Origin: Bryobacterales bacterium
GTDB lineage: Bacteria; Acidobacteriota; Terriglobia; Bryobacterales; Bryobacteraceae
DNA length: 64,000 nt
Reading direction: 5' to 3'
Assembly (NCBI GenBank): GCA_020852755.1
Contig: JADZAF010000231.1
Coordinates: 1 to 64,000, forward strand
Shown: one piece after another, positions 1-7,099 of the stretch
Layout: each line of letters starts with the position of its first letter
Numbering within the stretch: position 1 is the stretch's first letter
Notes under the pieces: model-generated
What the model saw: the letters and a program-made list of their open reading frames with translations, nothing else
The model's database searches: none
Told to the model about the DNA's origin: nothing
Position numbers and translations under genes: made by a program

Positions 1-161
1 CTCCGGCCCAAAACGGCAGAACCGTGTAGATCGAGCCGCAACCGGAGGAAGCGGCCGCGCTCGGCCCGCTCCGCCGCCTCCAGGGTGCCGGGAGCGGCGG
101 GAGAGAAATTGGACAGCTGAAAACGCGGCCCGGAAATGGCGTTCAGAGACCCAGGGGGCAC
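1..161 (-). CDS. possible partial CDS at window edge, unrecognised
   Basis: Reading leftwards from a GTG at 161 there is an open frame that runs off the window without a stop (53 codons). The translation contains segments such as SGPRFQLSNFSP and GRFLRLRLDLHG, which look protein-like, and a weak GCGGGA lies just before the GTG. No family is recognised. If real, it is divergent from the transpeptidase gene that starts at 276. It could equally be open only by chance in GC-rich DNA, so it is a weak call. Confidence 0.22.
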   Translation of the reverse strand, partial: MPPGSLNAISGPRFQLSNFSPAAPGTLEAAERAERGRFLRLRLDLHGSAVLGR

Positions 162-231
162 TCCCGCTCGCCGCCGGGCTCGTGCCGGGTTATGCGGGCC
201 GGTCTCGCTTCAGCCTTCCCGCTTTCGACGG

Positions 232-254
232 TATAATGTAAGAAACAGTACATT
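232..254 (+). promoter_or_regulatory. -10 box TATAAT overlapped by a palindromic operator
   Basis: A perfect TATAAT lies at 232-237. It is overlapped by an inverted repeat with 6-bp arms, AATGTA (235-240) and TACATT (249-254), separated by 8 bp. The arrangement would let a dimeric repressor block the promoter of the transpeptidase gene that starts at 276. The -35 region is poor (TTCAGC near 209-214). The repressor is not identifiable from this window. Confidence 0.5.
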
Positions 255-275
255 CTTGGGAAGTTTGGATTTACC

Positions 276-1013
276 GTGTTCCTCAGGAAGTCTTTCTTTA
301 TCCTGCTTTTGTCCGGCCTTATGGCTTTTCCGCCCCTGCCCGGCGGTTCCCTGGAGCCGGCCGGCCCGGAAACGCGCTTCCGGAGACTGCTCGACGCGGC
401 TCCCCGCGTCCAACCCGCGGCCCTGCGCACGGCGTTGACAGCCTTGGACTCGCTCCGTAACAGCGGCGCGCCGGTCCGCTCCGATCTTCTGGTTCTGATC
501 GACTACAGCCGGCCCTCCACCGAGCCGCGCCTGTGGACCTTCGACCTGGAGCGCAACCGCCTCCTGTTCGAAGAACTGGTGGCTCACGGAAAGAACAGCG
601 GACAGAATCTGGCCGTACGCTTCTCCAACCAGCCGGGAAGCCGGATGTCCAGCCTGGGCCTGTTCGTCACCGCCGGCAGCTACTACGGGCGGAACGGATA
701 TTCGCTGCGGCTGGAAGGCCTGGAACCCGGCATCAACGACCGGGCCATGGAGCGGGCCATCGTAGTCCATGGCGCCGGCTACGTCAACAGCCAGCTGGGG
801 CGCCGCATGGGACGGATCGGGCGGAGCTGGGGCTGCCCTGCCGTGCGCACGGCGGCAGCACGCCCGCTCATCGATACCATTCGCGGCGGAGCGCCGGTTT
901 TCGCGTACTATCCGCAGCCGGAGTGGCTGCGCGGTTCGAAGTTCCTCCGGTCCGGGCCCGCCGTGCAGGCGGCCGGGCTTCAATCTCCGGGCCGCGGCGC
1001 TTCCGGAAGCTGA
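276..1013 (+). CDS. murein L,D-transpeptidase catalytic domain protein (YkuD_2 type)
   Basis: The 245-residue protein begins at GTG with an N-terminal hydrophobic segment (FFILLLSGLMAF) that fits a Sec signal peptide, so it probably acts in the periplasm. The catalytic signature of the YkuD_2 branch is visible: HGAGYV near residue 165, then SWGCPAV at 184-190, with Cys187 as predicted nucleophile. Family members form or remodel L,D cross-links in peptidoglycan, or are uncharacterised relatives of such enzymes. Length is normal for the family. The 3' end overlaps by 34 bp the end of a second, differently built L,D-transpeptidase on the other strand. A TATAAT box with a palindrome lies about 40 bp upstream. 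Family assignment is secure; the exact substrate is not. Confidence 0.85.
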   Translation: MFLRKSFFILLLSGLMAFPPLPGGSLEPAGPETRFRRLLDAAPRVQPAALRTALTALDSLRNSGAPVRSDLLVLIDYSRPSTEPRLWTFDLERNRLLFEELVAHGKNSGQNLAVRFSNQPGSRMSSLGLFVTAGSYYGRNGYSLRLEGLEPGINDRAMERAIVVHGAGYVNSQLGRRMGRIGRSWGCPAVRTAAARPLIDTIRGGAPVFAYYPQPEWLRGSKFLRSGPAVQAAGLQSPGRGASGS

Positions 1014-1738
1014 ATCGACGCCTGCCACCACTCCGGCCGGAGCCAGGGACCCGGCGACTGGAAATCGTAGCTGCCCAGGATCAGGACCGGTGTGCCTGCC
1101 CGGCTGCCTCCCTCTTCACCCCAGCGGTAGAGCCAGATGGCGTCGCGATCCAGCAGGCGGATACAGGCATGGCTGGCGGGCCGGCCCGGCAGGGGATGCT
1201 GGTGCAGCGCCAGCCCGCGCCGGGGCTCGAAATTGAAGTACCAGCGCATCAGCCAGTCCTGGTTGATGCTGCTGCGCCGCTCGGGCGAGCGCCAGCTCAG
1301 GTGGAACAGCCCTTCGGGGGTGGGACTTTCCTCGCTTCCGGAGCTCACCGGACCCCAGCGCACCAGCTGCCCGCATTCGTAGCCGCCGAAGACCTGGGCG
1401 GCCAGATCGACGACCAGCGCTTTTTCATGTCCGGCCGCCCACGAGGAGAACTCCGGCAGGGGGGAGTAAGCCAGTTCGTCGAGATCCCACCGGTCGGGCA
1501 CGATCAGGGCGGGCAGGCGCCGCAGGTGCCGGCGGTCGGCACGGTTCAGCTTCTCGAGAAGCGCGATCTGCCTCCGAGTGAAGCCTTTGAGCGAAACCGG
1601 CTGGATCTGAAAGTAGCGTACCTCCCGGCCGCGGGCGGCGGCCTCTTCGAGCGGCGGAGCCTGCGCCCACAAACGCGCGCCCAGGCTGATTAGAGCCGCG
1701 ATTAATCTCAGATACGGGTCCTGGCTCCCTCGGCGCAT
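980..1738 (-). CDS. L,D-transpeptidase, YkuD family
   Basis: The 252-residue protein starts at the ATG at 1738, chosen because GGGAGGG lies 6 bp upstream and a signal peptide (RLIAALISLGARLWAQA) follows; a TTG at 1771 is the alternative. The YkuD core includes the histidine of LALHQHPLPG and the catalytic segment SHACIRL at 189-195, with Cys192 as predicted nucleophile. Most family members have S-x-G-C-x-R here, so Ala in place of Gly just before Cys is unusual. The W-x-Y-x-F segment and a terminal PVLILG strand fit the fold. It probably cross-links peptidoglycan or anchors a protein in the periplasm. It converges on another transpeptidase-type gene with a 34-bp 3' overlap. Confidence 0.82.
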   Translation of the reverse strand: MRRGSQDPYLRLIAALISLGARLWAQAPPLEEAAARGREVRYFQIQPVSLKGFTRRQIALLEKLNRADRRHLRRLPALIVPDRWDLDELAYSPLPEFSSWAAGHEKALVVDLAAQVFGGYECGQLVRWGPVSSGSEESPTPEGLFHLSWRSPERRSSINQDWLMRWYFNFEPRRGLALHQHPLPGRPASHACIRLLDRDAIWLYRWGEEGGSRAGTPVLILGSYDFQSPGPWLRPEWWQASIQLPEAPRPGD

Positions 1739-1861
1739 TCCGAACCCTCCCAGCCCGGCGGCTGCCGGCAAATGCCCGCTCCGACTGACGCCTGGCTTAC
1801 TCTTCTCCAGAGCAAGACGCAGGCCGCTGTACGGTCCTTCACCGGCCGGGCGGGCGGAGGT

Positions 1862-1867
1862 TATGCT
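1862..1867 (+). promoter_or_regulatory. possible -10 box (TATGCT)
   Basis: TATGCT lies 46 bp before the chosen start of the hybrid histidine kinase in the gap between two divergent genes. No clear -35 box is seen. The call rests on the hexamer and its position alone. Confidence 0.3.
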
Positions 1868-1913
1868 ACACTCGTCACCCGGGCGTGGGTGGTCACGCAG
1901 GAGGAAACTGGAT

Positions 1914-4247
1914 ATGCCGTGTGCCGCGCCGGAGCCTTCCCTTCTCGCCGCGCTCGAGCAGCTCGGCGCGCACGATCACTTGTGCTCGATCTACGAGACC
2001 GAGGACGAGCAGTACGCGGTCGCAATCCCCTTCATCCGGATAGGCCTGGAGCGCAGGGAAAAGTGCGTCTATATCGCCGACGACCACCATGTGTCCGGCC
2101 TTCACGGGCGCTTGCGCCAGGCCGGCGTGGACGTAGAGGCTGCCTTGCGCTCGGGCGCCCTGGTGGTCCTGACCAAGAAAGACGCCTACCTTCGCAACGG
2201 CCGCTTCGATCCCGAATGGATGTTCACTTTCTGGCGGGAGGCGGCCGCGGAGGCCAAAGCGCAGGGCTTCGGATCCCTGCGAGGGACCGGCGAAACGGAA
2301 TGGGTGCTGCGCGGCGCGCCGGGGATGGAACGCTGGATGGAGTACGAGAGCCGGCTCACCCGCGCCATGGCGGAGACCGACTGTTTCGCGCTGTGCCAGT
2401 ACAACTCGCGGCTCTTCCCCCCGCAGGTGATTCTGGACGTCATCCGCACGCATCCCATCGTGATCTACCGTGGAACGCTGTGCCGCAATTTCTACTACGT
2501 CCCCGCCGAGGAGTTCCTGAATGACAACCCGGCCGGGCGCGAAGTGGATCGCTGGCTGACCAACATTCGGGAACGCGAGCTGATCGAAAGCGCCTTGCGG
2601 GAGCAGCGGGACGCGCTGCAGCAGGCCCGGGCGGAACTGGAGGCGCGCGTGCGCGAGCGCACCGCGGAACTGACCGACGCCAACCGGCAGCTGCAGGCCG
2701 AGATTCTCGAGCGTCGCCAGATGGAGGAAACCCTGCGCGACCGCGAGGAATGGCTGCAGCTCGCGCAGAAGGTCGCCGGCCTGGGTATCGCCGACTGGAA
2801 TATCCCCGCCAACCGCGCCCGCTTCTCCGAACAGTTCTTCCGGCTCTACGGCCTGGAACCATCCGAGCGCACCTTCAACTTCGAAGAGTGGATCGAACTC
2901 GTGCATCCGGACGACCGGGAACGGGTGCGGCGCCAGTTGAGAACCGCCCTGGAGGCCCGGCGCCCGGGGCAGGCCGAGTTCCGTGTCGTCTGGCCGGATG
3001 GAAGCGTTCACTGGATCGGCGCCAGGGTCTCGGTGTTCCACGACGGGCAGGGCAATGCCGTGCGCCTGCTCGGCACCAGCATGGACGTGACCGAGCGGCG
3101 GGCCAGCGAAGAGGCCCAGTACAACGCGCAGAAGCTCGAAAGCATCGGGCTGCTGGCCGGCGGCGTGGCCCATGACTTCAACAACCTGCTAACCGGGGTC
3201 CTGGGCAATGCCAGCCTGCTGCAGGACGAGGTGCCCTGGCCGGCCAGAGACAAGGTGGAGGCTATTATCCACAGCGCCGAAAAGGCGGCCGACCTCACCC
3301 GCCAGCTTCTCGCCTATGCCGGCAAGGGGCGTTTCATGGTGCAGCGGATCGACCTGGGCGGCATGCTGCTCCGGATGCAGGACCTGCTCCGCCTGACAGT
3401 GCCGAAGTCGATCGCTCTGCAGCTTGAGCCGGCCGGCTCAGCGCCTGAGGTCGAGGCCGACCTGGGCCAGATCCAGCAGATCGTGGTCAACCTGGTGATC
3501 AACGCAGCCGAAGCGATCGGGGAAGCCGCCGGCGGCATAATATCCATCAGCGCCTCCTCCCTGACCCTGGATCCGGCGCAGGCCGGCCGCTATCAACCTG
3601 GTGTCGAACCGGGCTCCTACGTCGCGCTGCAGGTGGACGACAACGGCTGCGGTATGACGGAGGCCACCAAATCCCGGCTCTTCGAACCTTTTTTCACGAC
3701 CAAGTTCTTCGGCCGCGGGCTGGGCCTCCCGGCCGTCGCCGGCATCGTGCATTCCTACCGGGGGGCGGTGGAGGTTCACAGCGAGCCGGGGAAAGGGTCC
3801 TCGTTCCGGATCCTGCTGCCCGCGCTCGAAACCGGCGTCCCGCCTGCCGTCAGGGGAGCGCGCAGCGCCGCCGGCATCATGGTCGTGGACGACGAGCCTT
3901 CGGTGCGCGAGTTCATGCAGAACGTGCTCAAGCGGCGAGGCTACCGGGTGATCACCGCGCCCGGAGGACGGGAGGCGCTCTCCCTGCTCGAACAGCACGC
4001 CGATATCGGCCTGGTGGTGCTGGACGTGATCATGCCCGGAATCAACGGCGGCGAGACGCTGCGAACCATCAAGGAGAAGAAGCAGAGCGTGAAGGTGCTG
4101 GTAACCAGCGGGCACGACCAGGCTGAAGCCGAGCGTCTCTGCGCCATGGGAAGCGCGGACGGCTTCATCCAGAAGCCCTACACCGCGCGAAAGTTCGCCG
4201 AGGCCGTGGCCGAGGTGCTGGGCCGGAAGGCGTCCCCTCCCGCATGA
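1914..4247 (+). CDS. hybrid sensor histidine kinase with MEDS and PAS domains
   Basis: The 777-residue start at ATG 1914 is preferred because AGGAGG lies 8 bp upstream; an earlier ATG at 1863 has none. Order of parts: a MEDS (DcmR-type) sensor domain in the first 190 residues (HLCSIYETEDEQ), a charged coiled coil (about 215-275), a PAS fold (WIELVHPDDRER), then a histidine kinase with H-box GGVAHDFNN (His420), N-box NLVINAAEAI, G1 VDDNGCGM, F-box FEPFFTT and G2 GRGLGL, and a C-terminal receiver with VVDDEP, phospho-acceptor Asp704 in LDVIMPG and Lys in QKPY. No membrane segment is seen, so it is probably cytoplasmic. No response regulator gene is adjacent, so the phosphorelay partner lies elsewhere. 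Ligand unknown; MEDS domains were named from methanogen/methylotroph sensors. Confidence 0.92.
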   Translation: MPCAAPEPSLLAALEQLGAHDHLCSIYETEDEQYAVAIPFIRIGLERREKCVYIADDHHVSGLHGRLRQAGVDVEAALRSGALVVLTKKDAYLRNGRFDPEWMFTFWREAAAEAKAQGFGSLRGTGETEWVLRGAPGMERWMEYESRLTRAMAETDCFALCQYNSRLFPPQVILDVIRTHPIVIYRGTLCRNFYYVPAEEFLNDNPAGREVDRWLTNIRERELIESALREQRDALQQARAELEARVRERTAELTDANRQLQAEILERRQMEETLRDREEWLQLAQKVAGLGIADWNIPANRARFSEQFFRLYGLEPSERTFNFEEWIELVHPDDRERVRRQLRTALEARRPGQAEFRVVWPDGSVHWIGARVSVFHDGQGNAVRLLGTSMDVTERRASEEAQYNAQKLESIGLLAGGVAHDFNNLLTGVLGNASLLQDEVPWPARDKVEAIIHSAEKAADLTRQLLAYAGKGRFMVQRIDLGGMLLRMQDLLRLTVPKSIALQLEPAGSAPEVEADLGQIQQIVVNLVINAAEAIGEAAGGIISISASSLTLDPAQAGRYQPGVEPGSYVALQVDDNGCGMTEATKSRLFEPFFTTKFFGRGLGLPAVAGIVHSYRGAVEVHSEPGKGSSFRILLPALETGVPPAVRGARSAAGIMVVDDEPSVREFMQNVLKRRGYRVITAPGGREALSLLEQHADIGLVVLDVIMPGINGGETLRTIKEKKQSVKVLVTSGHDQAEAERLCAMGSADGFIQKPYTARKFAEAVAEVLGRKASPPA

Positions 4248-4251
4248 ACCG

Positions 4252-4391
4252 TGGGTTGCGGCCGAGCGGCCCGTGGGCTTGCAGCCCAAGGTGAGCAAAT
4301 CCGGCGAGCCGTTTCCGAGCCGCGACCGAAAGCTGCTGGATCTCTCCTCGCGTTCCCGGCCGCGGCACGCCCGGTCCCCCGAAGAGAGCGG
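4252..4391. repeat. copy of a dispersed GC-rich intergenic repeat with hairpin
   Basis: The gap between the convergent kinase and alcohol dehydrogenase genes holds a perfect hairpin (TGGGCT-TGC-AGCCCA, 4274-4288) and, at 4309-4365, the ordered motifs CCGTTTCCGAGCCGCGACCG, CCTCGCGTT and GGCCGCGG. The same three motifs recur in the same order and nearly the same spacing at 29096-29156. It may also end transcription from both sides, but no T-run follows the hairpin. Confidence 0.55.
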
Positions 4392-5645
4392 TCAGTTCAC
4401 GTTGCGGATCAGGCTGAGGTTGCCCGTCCTGGCCGCTTCCAGCACCGGCCCCATGTAATCGTCGATCATGGCCGCCGTCAGCGGGACCGGCATGTTCTCC
4501 AGCTTCATCTTCAACTGGGGATCCTTGGCCGCCGCCAGCGCGCGGGTGATGTGTGCCGGGGTGAAGCCCGGCACGTCCCCCAGGCGGGTGGGCACGCCAA
4601 CCTTGACCTGGAACGCCAGCAGCGCCTCGGCCACCGCCATCCCCAGGTCGCGCCCGTGCAGGTTCCGGGCGTCGATGCCGCACACCTCGGCCACCAGCTG
4701 CAGCGGCTCCTCGATGGCAGGCGCGAAGAACACCGTGTAGTAGGGGTTCAACATCGCGCAGGCCCGTCCGTGGCTCAGGATGTCAATAAGGGAAAAGCTG
4801 GTCAGGTGCCCGCCGTTGGTGCCGCCCAGCATGATGGCGTAGCCGCCCAGGTCGGTGGCCAGGCCGAGGCCTTCGCGGCCCTCCAGGTTGGCCGGCTCCT
4901 TCAGGACCTCGGGCAGGTACCGCAGCACCAGGCCGATGCCGGTCCGCGCCACCTCCCGCATGCGGCCGTAGTACGGCTTGCCGATCGCGCCATAGAGCAC
5001 TTCCAGCGAGTGCGCGATACCGTCGAGCCCGCCGTCGATGGTAAGCGAAGCGGGCGCGCCGGTAGTGACCCCGTAGTCGAAGATGGCCCGGGCGGGCACG
5101 ATGGCTTCGTCCACGATCAGCTTCTTCTGCCCGGTCGCCAGATCGGTGATGTTGGAGTACTTGGTCAGATGGGCGCTGGAACTGGCGGCGGTCTGAATGG
5201 CCACGTGCGGGTGGAGTTTCTTCCCGCCGGCGGCCAGCCCCTTGGTCACCAGCCCGGTCCCGAAATAATCGTCGATCGTGCCGCCCAGCGTGCGGAGCAC
5301 TTCGGCGGCCTTGGCGGCGTCGATGGTGCTGCCCCCTCCGAAGCTCACGATCACATCGGGCTGCGCCGCCTGGATCTCGCCCGCGATGCGCGACAGGTCC
5401 TCTCGGGGACAGTTGGGCCGCGCCCCGTCAACCACTTTCAGCACTTCCACGCCGCTCTGAGCCAGGGCTCCCGTGATGCAGGCGCCATGCGGCTCGCCGC
5501 CCGGAAACACATCCCGCACCAGCAGGGCCTTCTGTCCCAAGGCGGCCGCGAACGGCCCCACCCTGGAAAGCACCCCGAACCCATGAGCATAGGAATCGCC
5601 CTTGAACTCGCGAATCAGCGCGCGCGCTTTGTCGAAATCGGCCAT
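4392..5645 (-). CDS. iron-containing alcohol dehydrogenase
   Basis: The 417-residue protein has the NAD(P)-binding motif FGGGSTIDAAKA (near 103-114) and the metal-binding set of the Fe-ADH family: Asp and His in DGGLDGIAHSLE, and the histidines of GGHLTSF and LSHGRAC. These enzymes interconvert alcohols and aldehydes or ketones, or act on lactaldehyde-, glycerol- or butanol-type substrates; the substrate cannot be told here. It has no signal peptide and should be cytoplasmic. A TATAAT box ends only 6 bp before the ATG, so the mRNA may be leaderless. It lies downstream of two CxxCH proteins on the same strand, separated by a 99-bp gap with a repeat. Confidence 0.93.
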   Translation of the reverse strand: MADFDKARALIREFKGDSYAHGFGVLSRVGPFAAALGQKALLVRDVFPGGEPHGACITGALAQSGVEVLKVVDGARPNCPREDLSRIAGEIQAAQPDVIVSFGGGSTIDAAKAAEVLRTLGGTIDDYFGTGLVTKGLAAGGKKLHPHVAIQTAASSSAHLTKYSNITDLATGQKKLIVDEAIVPARAIFDYGVTTGAPASLTIDGGLDGIAHSLEVLYGAIGKPYYGRMREVARTGIGLVLRYLPEVLKEPANLEGREGLGLATDLGGYAIMLGGTNGGHLTSFSLIDILSHGRACAMLNPYYTVFFAPAIEEPLQLVAEVCGIDARNLHGRDLGMAVAEALLAFQVKVGVPTRLGDVPGFTPAHITRALAAAKDPQLKMKLENMPVPLTAAMIDDYMGPVLEAARTGNLSLIRNVN

Positions 5646-5651
5646 GGGTTA

Positions 5652-5657
5652 ATTATA
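5652..5657 (-). promoter_or_regulatory. -10 box TATAAT placed for a leaderless transcript
   Basis: On the minus strand a perfect TATAAT is followed by 6 bases (TAACCC) and then the ATG of the alcohol dehydrogenase at 5645. Transcription normally starts 6-7 bases after the -10 box, so the start would fall on the ATG. The candidate -35 (CTGATG) is weak. Confidence 0.5.
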
Positions 5658-5659
5658 AG

Positions 5660-5735
5660 TCGTCAGCCGCCGGCCATCAGCCGCCAGGTCCGGTCCCTTT
5701 CCCGACGGCTGACAGCCGGTGACTGAGAGCTGAAG
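5660..5735. repeat. short CTGAC/GTCAG-type iterated intergenic repeat
   Basis: The gap contains several copies of a CAGCCG/CGGCTG unit in both directions: GTCAGCCG (5662-5669), ATCAGCCG, then CGGCTGAC (5706-5713), ACAGCCGGTGACTGA and AGCTGAAGG. The first and third can pair as 8-bp arms. It resembles a small palindromic intergenic repeat and could serve as a terminator for the gene on its right. Confidence 0.45.
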
Positions 5736-5744
5736 GCGTGCTCT

Positions 5745-7094
5745 CTACCTCTTCACCGGCAGGTACGCCCCGCTCTGCGTTTCCAGCCCGCCGACGCTCA
5801 GCACTACGGGAACGTCGCCGTCCGGGACCGAGTCGGGAAGCCTGAGGTTGAACTGGTAGAAGCCCGGGGCCTCCGCCGAGAGTCCGGCATAGAGTATGTT
5901 CTCCCGTGCCAGGGTCGTGCCGCCGATCCGGATCGTGTAGGGATCGCGCAGCGGAGCGAGGTCCCAGGGAAACTCGCCCGGCTGGTAGACCGGCTCGGTG
6001 AAGCCGAAGCCCGTCCCGTAGAGCACCACTACGTCACCCGGCTTGGCGGGAACTCCGCTCGGGACCACCGAGGGATTAGCCACGATGGAGTAGTTGCTCG
6101 AGGCGTTCCGCGCCGCCAGGGCCCGGCCGTCGAAGGTGAAGAAGGCCGGCGAGTATTGCTGGATGTCGATCCGGAACGGCGCGCTGCGCTTCTCGTTGCG
6201 CCCGCCCGGGTCGCGGATCACCCGCACCTCCACGGGACCTCCGCCCAGCAGGAAGGGCGCCTGCGCGTTGATCTGGTTGTTCTGCACGTAGAACACCGGC
6301 GCGCGCTTGCCGTCGACCTCCACCGCCACGCAGGCCAGCTGGGTCGGGACCTTGCCCTCCACCAGGTCGGTCTTCCGGGCGCCGTACTTGTCGCTGGAAT
6401 CCGCGAACGAACTGCCGTACAGGGAAATGATGGTGTTGGAGGAGATCAAGGCCTTGCCGGCGGCCGCGTCGCCCACCCCGCTGACGCTGGGTGTGCCCGA
6501 ATCCTCGCAGGGCTCGGCCTCGACTCTGCGCATGGCGGTGTAGATGTGGTCTCCGGCGTTGGTGCCGTCATTGTTGGCGGCATTGCCGGCCGCGTAGAAG
6601 ACCACGTCGCCGACATTGTTGGCCGGGGCCGTCCACTCGACCTCGAACTCCCGGCGGCCCGAAGTGCCCGGAGCCGTGGCCGCGGCCGAGTGGCTGGCGA
6701 ATTCCGGGGCGCCGCCGCACCCGTTCATGTCCCCAGCCGGCACGAAGCGGTTGTCCGGAGGGCAGCGCACCAGGGTGCCGGCATTGGCGGTGAAGGCTCC
6801 GGCCGGCTTGGTTTCATCGCTGGCCAGGCGGGCCGTCAACTGGAAACCCCAGCGCAGCGCGGCCGGATCCTCCACGATGACCCGGATGGTTTGCCGGCGC
6901 CCGGGATGATACCCGGAGGCGTTGATGGTCACCTTGCCCGGCCCTTCGTTGACGGCCATGCCGCGGTGGCAGGCGGTGCAGTTGAGCCCGCCGTCAACGG
7001 GGGCGCCGGTTCGCATGACGGGCGGGCCGGTGCTGCGGCCCAGCAGGACCGCGGGAATAGCCGCCCAGAGCAGCAACTGGAACGTTGTTCGCAT
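5745..7094 (-). CDS. secreted CxxCH protein with TIGR03437-type C-terminal domain (second of a tandem pair)
   Basis: The start at ATG 7094 is set by AAGGAGAT 7 bp upstream and by the signal peptide that follows (LLLWAAIPAVLLG). The 449-residue protein has a mono-haem motif CTACH near residue 35 within a region resembling the choice-of-anchor V domain (RTGAP...CTACH, then a Reelin-like beta domain with RWGFQLTAR). The C-terminal half has the landmarks of the TIGR03437 domain (LYGSSF, INAQAPF, VVLYGTGFGFTEP, QFNLRLPDSVPDGDVPV). It is probably exported and may carry one covalent haem, though a single CxxCH does not prove this. It is a diverged duplicate of the gene directly upstream, 5 bp away, and probably co-transcribed with it. 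Function unknown. Confidence 0.85.
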   Translation of the reverse strand: MRTTFQLLLWAAIPAVLLGRSTGPPVMRTGAPVDGGLNCTACHRGMAVNEGPGKVTINASGYHPGRRQTIRVIVEDPAALRWGFQLTARLASDETKPAGAFTANAGTLVRCPPDNRFVPAGDMNGCGGAPEFASHSAAATAPGTSGRREFEVEWTAPANNVGDVVFYAAGNAANNDGTNAGDHIYTAMRRVEAEPCEDSGTPSVSGVGDAAAGKALISSNTIISLYGSSFADSSDKYGARKTDLVEGKVPTQLACVAVEVDGKRAPVFYVQNNQINAQAPFLLGGGPVEVRVIRDPGGRNEKRSAPFRIDIQQYSPAFFTFDGRALAARNASSNYSIVANPSVVPSGVPAKPGDVVVLYGTGFGFTEPVYQPGEFPWDLAPLRDPYTIRIGGTTLARENILYAGLSAEAPGFYQFNLRLPDSVPDGDVPVVLSVGGLETQSGAYLPVKR

Positions 7095-7099
7095 GTGCG

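Noticed and set aside
1893-3173. 426-codon antisense frame opposite the hybrid kinase
   Set aside because: No domain, no ribosome site, and it is fully covered by conserved MEDS and PAS coding sequence on the plus strand.
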